Origin: JAJRQY01 sp965224435
Lineage (GTDB): Bacteria; Actinomycetota; Acidimicrobiia; Acidimicrobiales; SZUA-35
Direction: 5' to 3'
DNA length: 64,000 bases
NCBI GenBank assembly: GCA_965224435.1
Contig: OZ245048.1
Coordinates: 2,852,001-2,916,000, forward strand
Part shown: positions 24,120-33,734 of the stretch, piece by piece
Layout: each line of letters starts with the position of its first letter
Numbering within the stretch: the stretch's first letter is position 1
Program-made: the position numbers and the translations under genes
Notes under the pieces: model-generated
Told to the model about the DNA's origin: nothing
What the model saw: only the letters and a program-made list of their open reading frames with translations
Database searches by the model: none

Positions 24120-27100
24120 TCAGTCAGGTTCTTCGGGCGGAGCTGGTTCGGACACCCAGTCTGGCGGTTTCTGACGGACTTTTGGCTTACTCGCGCCAAC
24201 ATGGATATCGGGAGTGAAATGGATGTCGGGCTGGTTGTTGAAGGCATCGGCCACTGACTCAATAGCGGCAACCAGCCGAGTTGCCGGATCGCGATCGTCG
24301 CCGCCGAGGCGTTGTTGACGACGAAAGGTCGCCAGAATGTCACTCCAACGCTGCCGCTGCACATCAGTCATTGAGTCTCGAAGCTCAGCCAGGCGCAGCA
24401 GATTCCATTCTGCCGCACCAGTCAAGGCCTGAGACTCTGCCGCATAGTGTTCATCGATCAAACGATCGACCTCATCCGAAGTCATGATTGGCAACAACTT
24501 CGAGGCCATCCTGGCCATATTTCGATACGAGCCCTGCAACAGGAATGGCGGCTCTGTTCGATACTGATCATCGGTCGCAGCCGACGCGATGTATTGACGA
24601 TTAACCGAAAGCACGACCTCTTGCACCTGACGAAGGTGGCGCAGGGTCATCACCATCTCATTCACTTCAACCGAGGAGTAGGAACCATCAAGCATTGACT
24701 CTTCAATTGCAGCCGATCCTGCGGCCCCATCCGACGCACGGAATAACCGATTGAGATCTTCGGGGCTGCTTCCTGCCAGTGGAGCGAGGGCGGGATTCGA
24801 GGTTAGAGCGTTCTCCAGATAGCTCCGAGCAAACACTTCTTCGTTGCCGGACAGCACATCACCAAGGTTGTAGGTGTCGGCACGGTTAGCCAACATGTCC
24901 GGAATTCGGAAGCGCTCCCCCGATTCGGTATAGGGGTTGCCGGCCATGACGACGGCAAACCGCTTTCCGCGAAGATCAAAGGATCGGGCTGACCCATCCC
25001 AGACGCCCTCGATTCGACGCTGCGCATCACACAAGGAGATGAATCGTTGCAGGAATTCCGGATTGGTGTGCTGGATGTCATCCAGATACAAGATCACGTT
25101 GGCGCCAACAGCAAAGGCCAGGTTGATGCGTTCGATCTCCCGGGCAGCGGTTGCGCTTGGGGCCTGAGCCGGGTCCAACGAGGTGACCTCATGACCCAAT
25201 CCGGGCCCGGACACCTTAACCAGGGCCATGCCCAGGCGATCAGCGATGTACTCAACCAGCGTGGTCTTGCCGTAGCCAGGAGGCGACAACAGCATCAACA
25301 ATCCTGACCTGGCTCCCACCTGGTCATCAATGGTTCCGATCTGGCGTGCCAGATTGTCGCCAATCAGCGGCAGGTAGACCTGGTCAATGAGCTGATTGCG
25401 AACAAAACCTTCGGGAACTTGCGGCTCCAGACCATCAAGGCGCAGCGAATCTCGCAGCTCGGTCAGGGCAATATCGCGGGCCGCGGTAAAGGCACTATGG
25501 CGAGGAACACCTTCCGCATTGTGCAGTCGGACTTGCTGGATCACCTGATCGATTCGCCCGCTGAGAGTTCCCGCCTCCACTGTCTGGTGGCGGCCGGTCA
25601 GGCCTTCAACGGCGAAAGCCAGGTCAACATCGACGAGGCGCCTCGGCAGTTCGGGTAGCACAAGGCAGACAACAAGCTCGGCCACCAGATGAGAATTCGG
25701 CGCACCAACCTTACCTTCGACATAGTCGCTGACCAGGACCAATGCGCCGTCCCGGTCACCGTCGAGGTCCTGAACCATGGCCGCAACGACCTCGTCCTTC
25801 GCCAGCTTCTTCATCCAATCAACAACCGCCGGCGATTGGGCAAAGGCGAATCTCGCTGATCGAAATAGTTCGCCAATCAAGTACCGGGCTATGGGCCAGA
25901 CGGTGTTGCTGGGCTTGTCCTGGTCGTCATTGTTGGTGAGATCCAGCACCAGCTGCTGAGCTAGTTCATCCAATGTCGACGGCTCCACCCGAATCTCTGA
26001 GGCGGCATCACCCCGCTCAACCCAACGCTCGCGTCCCTTGTCATCCAATCGCTCGGCCCAGGCCAGCTGAGCCGCGGCTCGAACCGGGCCAGGAGTCAAA
26101 AGAGACTCAGCGCTCAAGGCCAACTGTCCAAGTTCGCGAAGGATCAAGGCGGCATCCATGTCGTGAACACCACGGTCATAACCTTCAGAGAGTCGCTGAT
26201 CGACCTGGTCCTGCACCAGTCGCAGGATCCCATCAGATTCCGTGTCAGAGCCTGCTCCGGATCCTATGTCGAAGGCCTTCTGCGGGCTCTCGCCGGTCGC
26301 ATCTCGCCCAGCCAACATGTCCAGAATCATGTCGACGGCCAGGTAGGTCGCCCGGTAGAGATCGGCGGTCTCTGACCGCAGGGGCCGCTCCCACATATCG
26401 CGATCAGCCAAACCATCAGAGCCAGCCGAATCATTGGAAGACGTCGTCTGCAGGGCAATCCGCAAGTCGGTCCCTGTCAGGACCGCCTCCAGATGATCCT
26501 TGCCGGGAACAATGGTCAGCTCCCGTCGGCGATCATCCACACTGAACCGGTGCCGTCCAAGTTTGACGGCATCACCATCGAAAAGGTCTGCCCGGTCCCG
26601 CAAGGCACGGACAGCGCCATCGCGAGCACTTCCGATTCGAGCCTGCAATTCATCGGCCCGGACCGGTTCGCCAAGCTCACGGAGGTCATCAAGCAGACCA
26701 CGAACACGCGCCACCATCGGGTCTGCAGCAAAGAAGCCATTGACATCATCGGTTGAGGGCAGGTTGGCTGCTCGGTCCGCCACCCGGTCCAGAGTGCGAA
26801 CAGCTGCTCCCACCAATCGCTCGGCCCGCTGTTGACGATCATCCACCAATTGCTGACGGCGTGAGGACAAGGCTTCGGTGACCTGGTCACGACGTTGCCC
26901 AAGCTCATCCAACTGATCTTCGGTCCGAGGCCCAGCTGTCTCCAGTTGTTCCAGCTGCAGCATGAGCCGAGCTAGCGCCTCGTCACAAGCCTCCGGGGTT
27001 GAGGCACGGCCAACTGCGGTGGCAATGGATTGGCCAAGTAAGCCAATTTCGGTAGCGAAGGCCGCACCCGTCTCCAATTGGATGAGCAGGTCGTTGCGAG

Positions 27101-29237
27101 ACTCGACAACGGCTCGAGCCCGATTGACCTCGGCCAAGACACCAGAGACTTGTGACAGCACCGAGGTCCGAACACGAGGATCGTCAACGACCAGATCGCC
27201 GACAGTGCTGGCAACCAGATCCATCGAGTCGGAGAGCTGATCAACTTCAACCAGAAGCTCACCAGCCTCCACCGACGATTCAGTTAGAGGCGCCTGCTCG
27301 GAAATGACTGACAATCGTTGATGGTAACTACTGAATGCCCCATCAGTTGACAGGTGACGGGCCGCCTCTTGGGCCAATCCATCATGGGCAGCCTCAGCCT
27401 GACCGATGAGCTCTTCCACTCTGACAACGTCAATCTCTCGACGCTCCTTGATGGTGTGGAGATGACCGATCTCCCGCCGAACAACGGCCAGTCCGGCGAT
27501 GAAACCCTCGGTGTCTTGGGGTGGGGAGAGTCGGAACTCTTCTAAGGCTTTGGAAAGAGAGACCTCAGCTTCGGCCAGGGCTTCGGCCGCGCCGGCCTCG
27601 ACCTCCTTCATCCGTTCGAACTCGTCCAGGACCTGCTCGGCTACCAATCGAATGTCGCGGGCAGGGCTGGCCAGATCACCAGTTTCGTCGTCACCGGCCC
27701 AGTGATGAACATCGACGAACCGTCCGGCGGAGCTAAGAAGGTCGCCATAGACCGCAGCGCTCGCCTCGACTTCGCCGACCAGTCGAGCGAGGGCTAATGC
27801 GTCGGCGATCCCACTAACCAACGAAGCGTTGCCAATCCGATCGAATTCAGAGTTCTGATGGGGCTGCTTGGCCGCGAACTCATCGGAGAAGAAGGGAGTG
27901 ATCCACGTCTGGATCGGATGGATGCGGGTTGGTGTCGGCTCTTCTCGAAAGACGACCATGGTGCCGTCGTCAAAGATCGTGTGACCGTGGCACCAGATTG
28001 GAGCCGCTACTTCCTGGCGCACGACGTTGTAGGTCAACAGAATCGAGCGGCCGCCTGCCTGCTCATAGAAGATGTACATGACATCTTCACCGTTTGGCGA
28101 GCGAACGACTTCGAGCAACTCCATGTCGGTAACGTCGAGATCAAAGGTCCGAACTTCACCGGTTTTGAGGTAGACACCCTCAGGAAAGATCAGACCCTGA
28201 TCGTCGGGAAGTTGGCGAAAAGCATCACCCAAGCTATCCAAGCGAACAGCAGAGTGAGCTAGCCGGTTGACCACGTAGTAGCGGTGGTCATTCTCGCCGT
28301 AGGGCAACAGATCGACAAGAACAAGATCACCGGCGACGGCCCAACTGATCTCGCAATCTTGTAGCGACTGATCGGCATGCTCTAGACGATCCTCCAACAG
28401 GAGACTGCCCGCTCCACCGTCATCGAGAAGAATCTGCAGCGACCCACCAAGAGGATTGATCAGGACACGCTCAGACAACTTGATAAGTGACCGATCCAGG
28501 TGATCGGCCCGTGTGCTTTTGGTCCACTCAACATCTTGAGACGCAGGAAAGGAATGATCTCGCTCGCCCCGAGCATCAAGGTAGCGAAGTTCGTTGTCGG
28601 GCGAAATCTCCCAACGCAGAACACGAATGTCGCCTACGCCTGAGCCAGTCCGGAAGACCGCGAGTAGGCGATTTCCGGTTCGGTACAGCTGTTGAAGCGA
28701 AGTCTGCTTGAAGTAGGTGTGCAGCTCTTCGAAGTCACGGCGGAACTGGTCGTCATCCAAGACCGATCCGGTCAGACCTTCGGGGTTCGGGCTGAAACTC
28801 ACCTGACCTGGGGCATCTGACGCAACGTCGTCGCCAAGTTCGAGGTGATGGACCGCAAAGATGTCTTCGGGCCGAACGTTGTCGGACACTCCGCTGACTG
28901 CGTTGTACGCCAGGACCAGTTGATCGCCAATATTGGCGACATCACGAGGAACGGCGTTGGCCTCGGTCCGAACTCGCTCCGTACCAAGCAGTTCGAACGG
29001 CGACGAGCCAAACGCTTCGAGCCGCATCGCGTTGAGCGAATTTGCTCGTGTGGTCAGCTCGCCGGCCGCTGCTTCCAGTCGACCCCGCAAGAGAGCGTAA
29101 GCACTCTGGGAAACCCGCGAGGTCTCGTTGCCTGGTTCGCCAGACTCTGATCCGATCTGATCAGATCCGATCTGCTCGGGGCCCTCTTGGGCAGACGAAA
29201 TACTGTCCGTCGTCTGGTTCTGTGGTTCGTCGCTCAC
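24120..29237 (-). CDS. giant DUF3686-type AAA ATPase ('DNA repair ATPase' family)
   Basis: The 1705-residue protein has a first third with the DUF3686-like pattern (FEELHTYFKQTSLQQLYRTG near 165, then RVLRWEISPDNELRYLDARG). A long Glu/Arg/Ala-rich coiled-coil stretch covers about 520-900, followed by a middle region. The AAA domain lies near 1300-1560: Walker A LSPPGYGKTTLVEYIADRL near 1320, Walker B VILYLDDIQHTNPEFLQRF near 1382, and sensor 1 VVMAGNPYTESGERFRIPD near 1431. The 'DNA repair' label comes from automatic annotation and is not well founded. It starts with GTG overlapping the stop of the flotillin gene (GTGA), so it is tied to that membrane scaffold. It probably remodels a protein or membrane complex there; this is inference. 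Confidence 0.88.
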   Translation of the reverse strand: MSDEPQNQTTDSISSAQEGPEQIGSDQIGSESGEPGNETSRVSQSAYALLRGRLEAAAGELTTRANSLNAMRLEAFGSSPFELLGTERVRTEANAVPRDVANIGDQLVLAYNAVSGVSDNVRPEDIFAVHHLELGDDVASDAPGQVSFSPNPEGLTGSVLDDDQFRRDFEELHTYFKQTSLQQLYRTGNRLLAVFRTGSGVGDIRVLRWEISPDNELRYLDARGERDHSFPASQDVEWTKSTRADHLDRSLIKLSERVLINPLGGSLQILLDDGGAGSLLLEDRLEHADQSLQDCEISWAVAGDLVLVDLLPYGENDHRYYVVNRLAHSAVRLDSLGDAFRQLPDDQGLIFPEGVYLKTGEVRTFDLDVTDMELLEVVRSPNGEDVMYIFYEQAGGRSILLTYNVVRQEVAAPIWCHGHTIFDDGTMVVFREEPTPTRIHPIQTWITPFFSDEFAAKQPHQNSEFDRIGNASLVSGIADALALARLVGEVEASAAVYGDLLSSAGRFVDVHHWAGDDETGDLASPARDIRLVAEQVLDEFERMKEVEAGAAEALAEAEVSLSKALEEFRLSPPQDTEGFIAGLAVVRREIGHLHTIKERREIDVVRVEELIGQAEAAHDGLAQEAARHLSTDGAFSSYHQRLSVISEQAPLTESSVEAGELLVEVDQLSDSMDLVASTVGDLVVDDPRVRTSVLSQVSGVLAEVNRARAVVESRNDLLIQLETGAAFATEIGLLGQSIATAVGRASTPEACDEALARLMLQLEQLETAGPRTEDQLDELGQRRDQVTEALSSRRQQLVDDRQQRAERLVGAAVRTLDRVADRAANLPSTDDVNGFFAADPMVARVRGLLDDLRELGEPVRADELQARIGSARDGAVRALRDRADLFDGDAVKLGRHRFSVDDRRRELTIVPGKDHLEAVLTGTDLRIALQTTSSNDSAGSDGLADRDMWERPLRSETADLYRATYLAVDMILDMLAGRDATGESPQKAFDIGSGAGSDTESDGILRLVQDQVDQRLSEGYDRGVHDMDAALILRELGQLALSAESLLTPGPVRAAAQLAWAERLDDKGRERWVERGDAASEIRVEPSTLDELAQQLVLDLTNNDDQDKPSNTVWPIARYLIGELFRSARFAFAQSPAVVDWMKKLAKDEVVAAMVQDLDGDRDGALVLVSDYVEGKVGAPNSHLVAELVVCLVLPELPRRLVDVDLAFAVEGLTGRHQTVEAGTLSGRIDQVIQQVRLHNAEGVPRHSAFTAARDIALTELRDSLRLDGLEPQVPEGFVRNQLIDQVYLPLIGDNLARQIGTIDDQVGARSGLLMLLSPPGYGKTTLVEYIADRLGMALVKVSGPGLGHEVTSLDPAQAPSATAAREIERINLAFAVGANVILYLDDIQHTNPEFLQRFISLCDAQRRIEGVWDGSARSFDLRGKRFAVVMAGNPYTESGERFRIPDMLANRADTYNLGDVLSGNEEVFARSYLENALTSNPALAPLAGSSPEDLNRLFRASDGAAGSAAIEESMLDGSYSSVEVNEMVMTLRHLRQVQEVVLSVNRQYIASAATDDQYRTEPPFLLQGSYRNMARMASKLLPIMTSDEVDRLIDEHYAAESQALTGAAEWNLLRLAELRDSMTDVQRQRWSDILATFRRQQRLGGDDRDPATRLVAAIESVADAFNNQPDIHFTPDIHVGASKPKVRQKPPDWVSEPAPPEEPD

Positions 29238-31129
29238 TTGCCGATGCGGCGTAGCAGGTCAGCTACCGACAGGTCGCGAAGACCTTCCGGACCAAGGCCA
29301 CCAATGGCTTCGGCCAGCTTGGCTACCAGATCCTCATCACCGTCAAGGTAAGGATCAAGGGCGGTTTCGGCCACATCGGACTTCTCGACAAAGGCATCCA
29401 GGGCCTTGCCCGAACCAATGGCACCAATCACTCGGTCGACAAAGATGTCCGAGCCACCAACGATGTCAATATCGGCACTTTCGAGTCCGGCCTTCATGGC
29501 GTCAGCTTGGGCCTCGGCAATATCAACCTGGGCACCGACTGCAGCCAGACGGACCTTGGTATCGGCTTCAAGTTCACGAACAAATTCTTCGTGCTCTTGA
29601 CCAACACCCTCAAGCTCGCGCATCGCCGCCGCCTTCTCGGTCAGACCAGCGGCCTCACCCTTCAGCTTCGCTTCGGCGATCTCGGCTTCGGCTAGTCCAG
29701 CGACTCGCAACTTGTCGGCTTCGGCCTGACCCATCTCACGAACCACAATGGCCCGGGCCCGGTCAACGTCAACCACGGCCAAGCCGCTGGCGGCTTCTTC
29801 GGCCTTGACGCCTTCAGCCAAACGAATCTTGGCCTGAGCGCTCAGTTCCGCTGCTTCCATTTCAGCCTGAGCCAGCGTCAGCTGACGCTTGGCTTCATGA
29901 CCAGACGCAGTCTCAGCTGCTTCTGCTTCCTTGATGTCTTTGACCAACGCACCCTGCGCCTCGGCTTCGGCGGCAATAACGACGGCGTCACGCTCACGAT
30001 TGGCTTGCTCGACTACCCGCAAGGTCGCGATCTGCTCCTCTTGCTCAGCCACCGTCTTCTCGACGGCGACACGGCCGCGCTTGATGTCCGCAATGACGCT
30101 CATTTCTTCTTCGAGCGCCTTTTCTGCGGCCAAGGTTTCGACCTGGCGGCTCATGTTCTCCAGCTCGGCTGCCTTGCGAACACGCTCGGCCTCGACCCCA
30201 AGCACTCGCTCGCGGTTCTTGGCTGCAACCTCAATTTCGCGCTGCAGATTCTCTTGCTCGACCCCAAGCTTCTGGTCAACCTCGAGGGTGGCCATCTCGG
30301 CCCGCAAGCGCTCCTCAGCCTTAACCTTGTCAATGGTCGCCTGCTCGCGGTGGCGTACCGCTTGGATCTCGCGATGCTGACGAGCTTCGGCATCGGCTTG
30401 CTGACGCTCGAGTTCCAGCACGGCTTCGCGAGTCTCAACATTCTTGGCCGTGATCTGCTTGGCTTCGTTGTTGGCAATGTTATTGGTGGCTACGTGCTCG
30501 ATAGCAGTCAGCTCGGTAATCTTGCGGATGCCTTGGGCATCGAGAATATTGTCCGTATCCAAACTGGCCAGCGGAGTTTGCTCCAGGTAGTCAATGGCGA
30601 CGTCTTCCAGCGAATAGCCGTTCAGATCGGTACCAATGACCTCGATGATCCGGTCACGGAAGGTGGCTCGCTCGGTGTAGAGCGAGACGAACTGCATCTG
30701 CTTACCGACAGTCTTCAACGCCTCGGAGAACTTCGCAGTGAACAGCTCTTCAAGCGTCTCGCGCTCTGATGCTCGCTCACAACCAATGGCCTGAGCCACC
30801 TTGATCACGTCTTCTTCAGCCTTGTTGACTCGGACGAAGAAGTTGACCTTGATGTCGGCCCGGATGTTGTCCTCACAAATGAGTCCCTCCGTGCCACGAC
30901 GATCAATCTCGATGGTCTTGACCGAGATGTCCATCATCTCCGCCTTGTGCAAGACGGGAACCACGATCTGGCCGGTGAAGGTCACCACAACCTTCTTCAT
31001 GGTGCTGACAACCAGTGCCTTACCCTGAGGCACCTTTCGATAGAGCCGGGAGAAGACCAGGCCGATGACGGCCGCCAACATCAAGAAGACGAAGACGACA
31101 ACAAGAACTATTCCAATTGCTGTGGACAC
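29234..31129 (-). CDS. flotillin-like SPFH-domain protein (YqiK/FloT type)
   Basis: The 631-residue protein starts with one membrane segment (GIVLVVVFVFLMLAAVIGLVF). The SPFH/band-7 domain follows (residues about 30-200: KALVVSTMKKVVVTFTGQIV, then VKTIEIDRRGTEGLICEDN). A very long Glu/Ala-rich coiled coil runs to about residue 520. Flotillins form oligomeric membrane-bound cages and organise membrane domains. GAGGG lies 5 nt before the GTG start. The gene sits between the OB-fold membrane protein and the giant ATPase, overlapping the latter by 4 bp. Its antisense frames are long because of the regular coiled-coil codon pattern. Confidence 0.93.
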   Translation of the reverse strand: MSTAIGIVLVVVFVFLMLAAVIGLVFSRLYRKVPQGKALVVSTMKKVVVTFTGQIVVPVLHKAEMMDISVKTIEIDRRGTEGLICEDNIRADIKVNFFVRVNKAEEDVIKVAQAIGCERASERETLEELFTAKFSEALKTVGKQMQFVSLYTERATFRDRIIEVIGTDLNGYSLEDVAIDYLEQTPLASLDTDNILDAQGIRKITELTAIEHVATNNIANNEAKQITAKNVETREAVLELERQQADAEARQHREIQAVRHREQATIDKVKAEERLRAEMATLEVDQKLGVEQENLQREIEVAAKNRERVLGVEAERVRKAAELENMSRQVETLAAEKALEEEMSVIADIKRGRVAVEKTVAEQEEQIATLRVVEQANRERDAVVIAAEAEAQGALVKDIKEAEAAETASGHEAKRQLTLAQAEMEAAELSAQAKIRLAEGVKAEEAASGLAVVDVDRARAIVVREMGQAEADKLRVAGLAEAEIAEAKLKGEAAGLTEKAAAMRELEGVGQEHEEFVRELEADTKVRLAAVGAQVDIAEAQADAMKAGLESADIDIVGGSDIFVDRVIGAIGSGKALDAFVEKSDVAETALDPYLDGDEDLVAKLAEAIGGLGPEGLRDLSVADLLRRIGK

Positions 31130-31165
31130 TATTTCCCTCTACTTTTCTCTAGAACAACCATCAAA

Positions 31166-31855
31166 CTAAACCAGGCCTTCGACGTCTGGGGAGACGAGGT
31201 AGTCGCCACCCTCATCAACCGAGACAATCAAGGCTTGTGACCCCGCTCCGAGACGGTTAGGGGTCTGACAACGCACCTGAATGATGTGACTTCCCGACAC
31301 TGAGTCAACCGCTTCAGCCTGTCCAAACAGGGTGCTCACGCTTCCGGTTCGAATGGTGCAAATCCGGCCAATGAGATCGGCTCGGCGGATATGAGGCTCG
31401 GGCACAAAGACCGGAGCTAGAACGATTGCGATCTTGCCAGCAATGAACATTCCTGCAAGCAGGCTGGCCAAGGTCAATGCCAGGCCAACCAGGGTTGCGG
31501 TACTACCTCCAGCCGAGGTGAGAGCCAATGTTCCCAAAGCTGACACCAAGAAACCAACCAGTGAGATGACCGTAAGCACCAGGGCCACTGGCATCAGGTG
31601 CAGGTCGAAAGCCTGCAAGATCCCAACCAAGAACCCGTTGGAGCTTCCGGCTCCGTCGCCACCAGCGTCACTACCAATGTCACCAGCATCAGCACCGACG
31701 TCACCGGCAACATCACCGCCAAGGTCGAGATCAAGGTCACCGCCACCGCTCTCAAAACCAAGCAACACCGACAAGATCCAGTAACCAGCGGACACCAAAA
31801 GGACCGTGGTGAAGATGACCGTTGGATATCCAAACGCAATTTCAATGACTCGCAT
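31166..31855 (-). CDS. NfeD/YqiJ-like membrane protein with OB fold
   Basis: The product has about 229 residues. A first membrane helix (YPTVIFTTVLLVSAGYWILSVL) is followed by an acidic Gly/Asp-rich loop (DLDLDLGGDVAGDVGADAG), then two more helices (LMPVALVLTVISLVGFLV and LVGLALTLASLLAGMFIAG). A C-terminal OB-fold-like domain (LIGRICTIRTGSVSTLFGQA, then GAGSQALIVSVDEGGDYLVS) ends it. This is the usual partner of flotillins (YuaF-FloT, YqiJ-YqiK). The start MRVIEIAFGYP at 31855 fits the first helix. The frame is open 87 bp further upstream to 31942, but that part lies in the promoter region shared with the divergent aldehyde dehydrogenase gene. Confidence 0.82.
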   Translation of the reverse strand: MRVIEIAFGYPTVIFTTVLLVSAGYWILSVLLGFESGGGDLDLDLGGDVAGDVGADAGDIGSDAGGDGAGSSNGFLVGILQAFDLHLMPVALVLTVISLVGFLVSALGTLALTSAGGSTATLVGLALTLASLLAGMFIAGKIAIVLAPVFVPEPHIRRADLIGRICTIRTGSVSTLFGQAEAVDSVSGSHIIQVRCQTPNRLGAGSQALIVSVDEGGDYLVSPDVEGLV

Positions 31856-31957
31856 GCCGCTGCTCAGTCCTCCCTGTTCCGCATCATAGGTTCTCGGATG
31901 TAACGAAGGGGGCATGAAAGAAGTTCCCATAACTTCCGCCATTCCTCAGCGTGCCTC

Positions 31958-31963
31958 TAGCAT
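31958..31963 (+). promoter_or_regulatory. -10-like TAGCAT, 6 nt before the aldehyde dehydrogenase ATG
   Basis: TAGCAT ends 6 nt before the ATG at 31970, with TTCCGC 18 bp upstream as a weak -35. No Shine-Dalgarno is present, which fits a leaderless transcript. Confidence 0.45.
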
Positions 31964-31969
31964 CGCTGG

Positions 31970-33394
31970 ATGCACTACATCGACGGCTCGTGGATTGAAT
32001 CAGCTCACACATTTGAGGTCACCAACCCAGCAACAGGTGAGGCGATTGCTCAGGTTGCTGACGGTGGCGCATGCGAAGCAGCCGAAGCCGTCACAGCCGC
32101 GGACAAGGCGTTTGCTTCCTTCGCTGCCCTCACCGCTTACGAGCGAAGTGCTCTTCTGTATAGGGCATGGCAGCTGATGACTGACCGCAGCGAAGATCTG
32201 GCCATGCTCATGACTACCGAGCAAGGCAAACCACTCAAAGCAGCGCGCAATGAGGTGAAGTACGCAGCAGACTTCCTGCTGTGGTACGCCGAGGAGGCCA
32301 AGCGCGTCTACGGCGAGACCATTCCCTCGGCTAGGTCCAACCAGCGATTCATGGTCATGCATCAGCCAGTCGGGGTCTGTGCCGCCATCACCCCTTGGAA
32401 CTATCCAATCTCGATGATCACCCGCAAGGTCGGCCCAGCCCTGGCTGCTGGCTGCACCATGGTGCTCAAGCCGGCCGAGCAAACCCCGCTTTGTGCCATT
32501 GCCATGTTTGAGATTTTCGAGGAGGCCGGCATCCCGGCCGGTGTCGTCAATATGGTCAATACGTCGACCCCAGAGAAAGTCGGGGACGTCTGGCTACAAG
32601 ATGACCGGGTCGCCAAGTTGACCTTTACTGGCTCAACAGAAGTCGGCAAACTGCTGGGAAGCCAGGCCGTGGCCAACGTCAAGCGGGTCTCGATGGAGCT
32701 CGGCGGCCATGCTCCGTTCATTGTCTTTGACGATGCCGACCCGGTGCACGCAGCCAAGGGCCTTTCCCTCCTCAAGTTTCTCAACACTGGTCAGGCCTGC
32801 ATCTCCCCCAATCGGATCTATGTGCAGCGGTCCATTGCCGAGGAGTTCTTGCAAACCCTCACCACCAGGGTGGCGGCCATGCGGGCCGGCGAGGGCACCA
32901 AGGACGGCATCACCATCGGCCCACTGGTCGACTCGGCCAGCGTGGACAAGGTGGAACGACAAGTGCAAGATGCCGTGGCCAAGGGAGCCAAGCTGCTCAC
33001 AGGCGGGAAACGCCTGCAAGAAGATGGACTGGACAAGGGGCACTTCTTTGCCCCGACGGTGCTCACCAATGTCACTTCGGACATGGACATCCACAACGAG
33101 GAGACGTTCGGGCCCGTGGCTCCGATCATCATCTTCGACGACGAGAGTGACATCTTGGACAAGGCCAATGACACGTCCTATGGCTTAGCTGCCTATCTCT
33201 ACACCAATGACATTTCGCGAGCCTGGCGGATCGCTGAAGGTCTGCGATTCGGCATTATCGGGATCAATGACATCAACCCAACTTCAGCTGCCGCACCCTT
33301 TGGCGGAATGAAGGAATCTGGCCTGGGGCGAGAAGGCGGACACGTCGGCCTGGAGGAGTACCTGGATACCAAACTCGTCGGCTGGAGTGTCTAG
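31970..33394 (+). CDS. NAD(P)-dependent aldehyde dehydrogenase (succinate-semialdehyde dehydrogenase type)
   Basis: The 474-residue protein is a standard aldehyde dehydrogenase. The NAD-binding strand region GVCAAITPWNYPISMITRKV is present, with LKPAEQTPLCAIAMFEIF. The active-site Glu is in SMELGGHAPFIVFDDAD and the catalytic Cys in LNTGQACISPNRIYVQ. The closest general group is succinate-semialdehyde/glutarate-semialdehyde dehydrogenase (GabD-like), judged by the FGGMKESGLGREGGHVGLEEYLDTK end; the true substrate is not proven. The final codons GWSV-stop are the first unit of a 16-bp tandem repeat. Confidence 0.93.
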   Translation: MHYIDGSWIESAHTFEVTNPATGEAIAQVADGGACEAAEAVTAADKAFASFAALTAYERSALLYRAWQLMTDRSEDLAMLMTTEQGKPLKAARNEVKYAADFLLWYAEEAKRVYGETIPSARSNQRFMVMHQPVGVCAAITPWNYPISMITRKVGPALAAGCTMVLKPAEQTPLCAIAMFEIFEEAGIPAGVVNMVNTSTPEKVGDVWLQDDRVAKLTFTGSTEVGKLLGSQAVANVKRVSMELGGHAPFIVFDDADPVHAAKGLSLLKFLNTGQACISPNRIYVQRSIAEEFLQTLTTRVAAMRAGEGTKDGITIGPLVDSASVDKVERQVQDAVAKGAKLLTGGKRLQEDGLDKGHFFAPTVLTNVTSDMDIHNEETFGPVAPIIIFDDESDILDKANDTSYGLAAYLYTNDISRAWRIAEGLRFGIIGINDINPTSAAAPFGGMKESGLGREGGHVGLEEYLDTKLVGWSV

Positions 33395-33460
33395 ACGCTG
33401 GACCGTCTGGATGCTGGACTGTCTAGATGCTGGACTGTCTAGATGCTGGACTGTCTAAAC
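33381..33460. repeat. five 16-bp tandem repeats spanning the aldehyde dehydrogenase stop codon
   Basis: Five units of gctggactgtctagat run from 33381 to 33460: copy 1 is gctggagtgtctagac and holds the last codons and TAG of the gene, and copies 3 and 4 are identical. TAG or TAA is kept in copies 1, 3, 4 and 5, and because 16 is not a multiple of three these stops fall in all three frames. Confidence 0.95.
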
Positions 33461-33734
33461 GTCAACCTGTTTGGCGTCGTCCCAAGCCTGTTGGGTCTTG
33501 GGGCTCATACGTCTTGGGTACAGACCCCCAAATGTTCAAGGACCGACAACGAACGGCCGTAGTGGTGGGTGCGGAACTCTCCGCGTAGCGAGACGTTGAC
33601 TCTGGGGCCAGTAGTGGTCGCCTTATCCCCAGAGGAGTCAGTGGCGAAACCGACGTTGATCTATTCAACTGTCGGGTCACCCGACACATCACCTGATCGG
33701 TGGTTATCGCAAAAGACTGTGCCATGGAAATCAT
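33461..33734. other. intergenic region with a 17-bp palindrome
   Basis: No gene is supported here; the short frames on both strands look random. TGTCGGGT-C-ACCCGACA at 33670-33686 is a perfect palindrome and may be a protein-binding site. The stretch lies between the repeat array and the weak frame at 33735. Confidence 0.5.

Noticed and set aside
29897..30769. 290-codon frame on the plus strand
   Set aside because: It is antisense to the flotillin coiled coil; regular Glu/Ala codons leave the reverse frames open. The flotillin frame has clear domains and a ribosome site.
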